Source: CBDESM01 sp965205165 (lineage in GTDB: Bacteria > Chloroflexota > Dehalococcoidia > Bin125). Taken from it: a stretch of DNA of 64,000 nt. The notes under the pieces were generated by a model. That model made no database searches. It saw only the letters and a list, made by a program, of their open reading frames with translations, and was not told the DNA's origin. The DNA lies in NCBI GenBank assembly GCA_965205165.1, contig OZ242037.1, forward strand, positions 496,001 through 560,000, read 5' to 3'. The position numbers and the translations under genes were made by a program. Below, in pieces: positions 61,038 to 64,000 of this stretch. Within the stretch, counting starts at the first letter, position 1. Each line of letters begins with the position of its first letter.

Positions 61038-61877
61038 TCAGTAGCCCCTGAAGATCGGGGCGCGCTTCTCGCGCCAGGAGGCGCGGCCCTCGTCGGCGTC
61101 GTAGGTGCGGCGCACCTGATCGGCGGCCTCGACCTCGCGGGCCAGCGAATCGCGCAGCGAATGCTCGGCCGAGTAATCGATCATCTGCTTGAAGACGGCG
61201 AGGTTGGCGGTCGGCAGCTGGGCGAGCGAGCGGACGTAGGCGGCGGCCTCGCGCTCGAAGTCGGCGAGCGGCCAGACGCGGTTGGCCCAGCCGGATTGGG
61301 CGGCTTCGTCGGCGAACATGTGGCGTCCGGTGATCAGCAGTTCGAGGGCGCGGCCGCGGCCGATGATGCGCGGGACGGTCCAGGTGGTGCCGCCGTTCAT
61401 GCCGATGGCGCGCTGGACGCGGTGGTCGCCGACCTCGATGTTGTCGGCGCAGAGGCGGATGTCGCACATGCTGGCGATCTCCCAGCCGTGTCCGAGCGCC
61501 CAGCCGGAGACGAGCGCGACGACGGGCTTGGCGAGTTCGCGCAGCGAGAGCAGGAAGGGGTGGTGGACGGTGATCGAGGAGTCGATCCCCGCCTGCGGCT
61601 CCATCCCGTAGAGGTCGTCGCCCGAGCAGAAGGCGCGGTCGCCCGCGCCGCGGATGGTGACCACGCGGATGTCGGGCCTGCGCGCCGCGAAGTCGACCAA
61701 GGCCTGGAGTTCGCGCAGGAGGCGGAAGGAAAGCGCGTTCAACCGCTCCGGCCGGTTCAGCGTGATCGCGAGGACGCCGTCGGAGAGCTCCCAGAGGGAC
61801 TGCTCCCACTCCCCGTCGGGCAAGGGCGCAGGCGCGTCGGGCAGGTCGCTCAGATCGGGTTCTAGTCGAGTTGGCAT
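61038..61877 (-). CDS. Enoyl-CoA hydratase/isomerase family protein
   Basis: 279 residues. Crotonase fold: ITLNRPERLNALSF, GAGDRAFCSGDDLYGM (oxyanion loop), GWALGHGWEIASMCDIR and AIGMNGGTTWTVPR. The first acidic position is present; the second hydratase Glu is not evident, so isomerase or hydrolase activity is possible. The start overlaps the end of the Cys-rich gene by 16 nt. Confidence 0.88.
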   Translation of the reverse strand: MPTRLEPDLSDLPDAPAPLPDGEWEQSLWELSDGVLAITLNRPERLNALSFRLLRELQALVDFAARRPDIRVVTIRGAGDRAFCSGDDLYGMEPQAGIDSSITVHHPFLLSLRELAKPVVALVSGWALGHGWEIASMCDIRLCADNIEVGDHRVQRAIGMNGGTTWTVPRIIGRGRALELLITGRHMFADEAAQSGWANRVWPLADFEREAAAYVRSLAQLPTANLAVFKQMIDYSAEHSLRDSLAREVEAADQVRRTYDADEGRASWREKRAPIFRGY

Positions 61878-62164
61878 ACCACGCCCTTTCTCTTCGGCTG
61901 GAGTTTCCACTTGCCGGAGCAGCCTTTCCTTGGCCGGCGGCTCTTGATCAGGTCGGCGTGCTTGCCGCCAAAGAAGCACAGCGGGACGTTGCACCAGTCC
62001 ACGTGCGTCAACTCTGTGGCCCCGCTGTCAATCCAGCTCTCCAGCCTCCTGTCGTGCCCTGACGCAAAGAAGTTGCCGGTCTCGCCGCGGCAACCGCAGA
62101 CGCAGCGCACTTTTGCCGGCACCGGCTTCCGTTTGCACTTCATCTGTGTGCATTGCTTCTTCAT
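61862..62164 (-). CDS. Small Cys-rich protein, stand-alone copy of the RecJ C-terminal domain
   Basis: 100 residues, very basic, 9 Cys. Core at 21-82: CVCGCRGETG, FASGHD, ESW, VDWC, PLCFFGG and KGCS, aligning position by position with residues 591-658 of the RecJ protein at 43044-45035. Extra Cys occur at both ends. The Cys/His pattern suggests a zinc-binding fold. It sits between Uma2 and the hydratase, overlapping the latter by 16 nt and following Uma2 by 9 nt. Confidence 0.75.
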   Translation of the reverse strand: MKKQCTQMKCKRKPVPAKVRCVCGCRGETGNFFASGHDRRLESWIDSGATELTHVDWCNVPLCFFGGKHADLIKSRRPRKGCSGKWKLQPKRKGVVCQLD

Positions 62165-62173
62165 CGAACACCC

Positions 62174-62830
62174 CTACTTCCGCTCGCTGCCATCCCTGGC
62201 CAAGTCCCAGATGGCGTCGAATTCTATGACCAGGTCGGGCAGGCGCTCGGGGTCGAGTTCGAGGGAGGAGGGGCGCTCCAGTTCGAGCGTGCCTTGGCCG
62301 GCGCGGAAGAGGGCGACGCGCTGGTCGATCCAGTCGACCAGCAGGCCGACTTGGCAGCCGTGCTCCATCCAGTCGAGCATCTTGCCGTACTGGCCCTCGT
62401 AGGACTGCGATTTCGAGCGCACCTCGATTACGAGGAAGGGGCAGACGGGCCAGAAGGCGGGGCGCTCGGAGAGCGGGCCGAGCGCTTCGTCCTGCTCGGC
62501 GCTGAGCCAGGAGATGTCGGGCGAGAGCAGCAGCGTCTCGGTCAGCCGGTAGCCGGCGGAGGCGCCGCGCAGCCGCCCGCCGATCGCGCGCATCCAGGCG
62601 AGCAGCTGCAGGAGCAGGTGGGTCTCGACGTCGGGGCTGAGGAATCCGGCGGGGAAGCTGATGATCAGGTCTCCTTCCGCGCTGCGCTCGAATTCGAGCA
62701 GGTCGGTCTCCATGCAGAGCTGCTCGAAGAGCGCGTCCGAAACCGGCTCGGCCCCGCGCAGCACGGCCCGCCCCCGCGCCGGCGCGGGCGGACGCGCGAG
62801 CGCCGCGGGACGTTGGGGCGCCGAGACCAT
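62174..62830 (-). CDS. Uma2 (DUF820) family PD-(D/E)xK nuclease-like protein
   Basis: 218 residues. Uma2 core: SPDISWLSAE, PFLVIEVRSKSQS and YGKMLDWMEHGCQVGLLVDW, with the Asp and E-x-R/K positions of the restriction-like fold. Role unknown; such proteins are numerous in cyanobacteria and Chloroflexota. TAGGCT lies 19 nt before the ATG, with a GGAGG sequence between. Confidence 0.85.
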   Translation of the reverse strand: MVSAPQRPAALARPPAPARGRAVLRGAEPVSDALFEQLCMETDLLEFERSAEGDLIISFPAGFLSPDVETHLLLQLLAWMRAIGGRLRGASAGYRLTETLLLSPDISWLSAEQDEALGPLSERPAFWPVCPFLVIEVRSKSQSYEGQYGKMLDWMEHGCQVGLLVDWIDQRVALFRAGQGTLELERPSSLELDPERLPDLVIEFDAIWDLARDGSERK

Positions 62831-62861
62831 GGGCCAGCCCTCCGCATCCAGCCTAGCCGCG

Positions 62862-64000
<1,139 letters not shown>

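Overview
The window is a continuous, very GC-rich bacterial stretch with genes packed on both strands. It looks like a single-membrane-type or atypically enveloped heterotroph, most plausibly a Chloroflexota member (Dehalococcoidia/SAR202-like). That placement is an inference. It rests on the mix of family III CoA-transferases, ADP-forming acyl-CoA synthetase, phosphotriesterase-like lactonase, two-subunit-type methylmalonyl-CoA mutase and large secreted Ig-like or beta-helix proteins, and on the frequent TANNNT boxes placed exactly one leaderless spacing before start codons. No rRNA, IS element, prophage block or CRISPR array was seen.

Layout. 0-5 kb: pyrE fragment, 2-hydroxyacid dehydrogenase, DUF169 protein, the first large surface protein, and small membrane proteins (one probably frameshifted). 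5-12 kb: a run of minus-strand genes, with two proteins sharing an unusual C-terminal domain upstream of mfd, then pth. 12-15.5 kb: a restriction-modification island (Mrr-type nuclease, methyltransferase-HNH fusion, membrane-anchored unknown). 15.5-23 kb: acyl-CoA synthetase subunits, an excisionase-like HTH protein, a chimeric HExxH metallopeptidase, a lipoprotein, a lactonase and an alpha-barrel protein. 23-25 kb: an AT-richer AAA ATPase/TOPRIM pair (putative defence) directly behind nnr-acpS. 27-32 kb: two small paralogue-like proteins, PHP phosphoesterase, aat, an acyltransferase, tRNA-Arg, mgtE, tRNA-His and a lipoprotein.

32-46 kb: a second large surface protein, a CoA-transferase/DUF4202/methyltransferase operon, an HNH protein, a Panacea antitoxin-like gene with tiny overlapping partners, DinB and FabF-like proteins, RecJ with an extra cysteine-rich tail, and an MFS exporter. 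46-52 kb: a cobalamin riboswitch controlling a solute-binding protein fused to a cyclophilin plus a BtuC-type permease, then CoA-transferase and MaoC-like genes. 52-59.6 kb: a surface-protein cluster (beta-helix, Ig-like, LPxxG-anchored acidic protein, S-layer-like protein). 59.6-64 kb: thiolase, enoyl-CoA hydratase, a free-standing copy of the RecJ tail domain, a Uma2 nuclease and the methylmalonyl-CoA mutase catalytic subunit.

Two themes connect genes across the window. First, five secreted proteins at three loci share a short C-terminal Trp/Gly-Asp module, and three of them are full-length paralogues. Second, CoA-based acid catabolism (CoA-transferases, MaoC, thiolase, hydratase, acyl-CoA synthetase, B12-dependent mutase) sits with a B12-controlled uptake system. 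Start choices were guided by -10 boxes lying 5-7 nt before ATG for first genes, and by GGAGG-like sites for internal genes.
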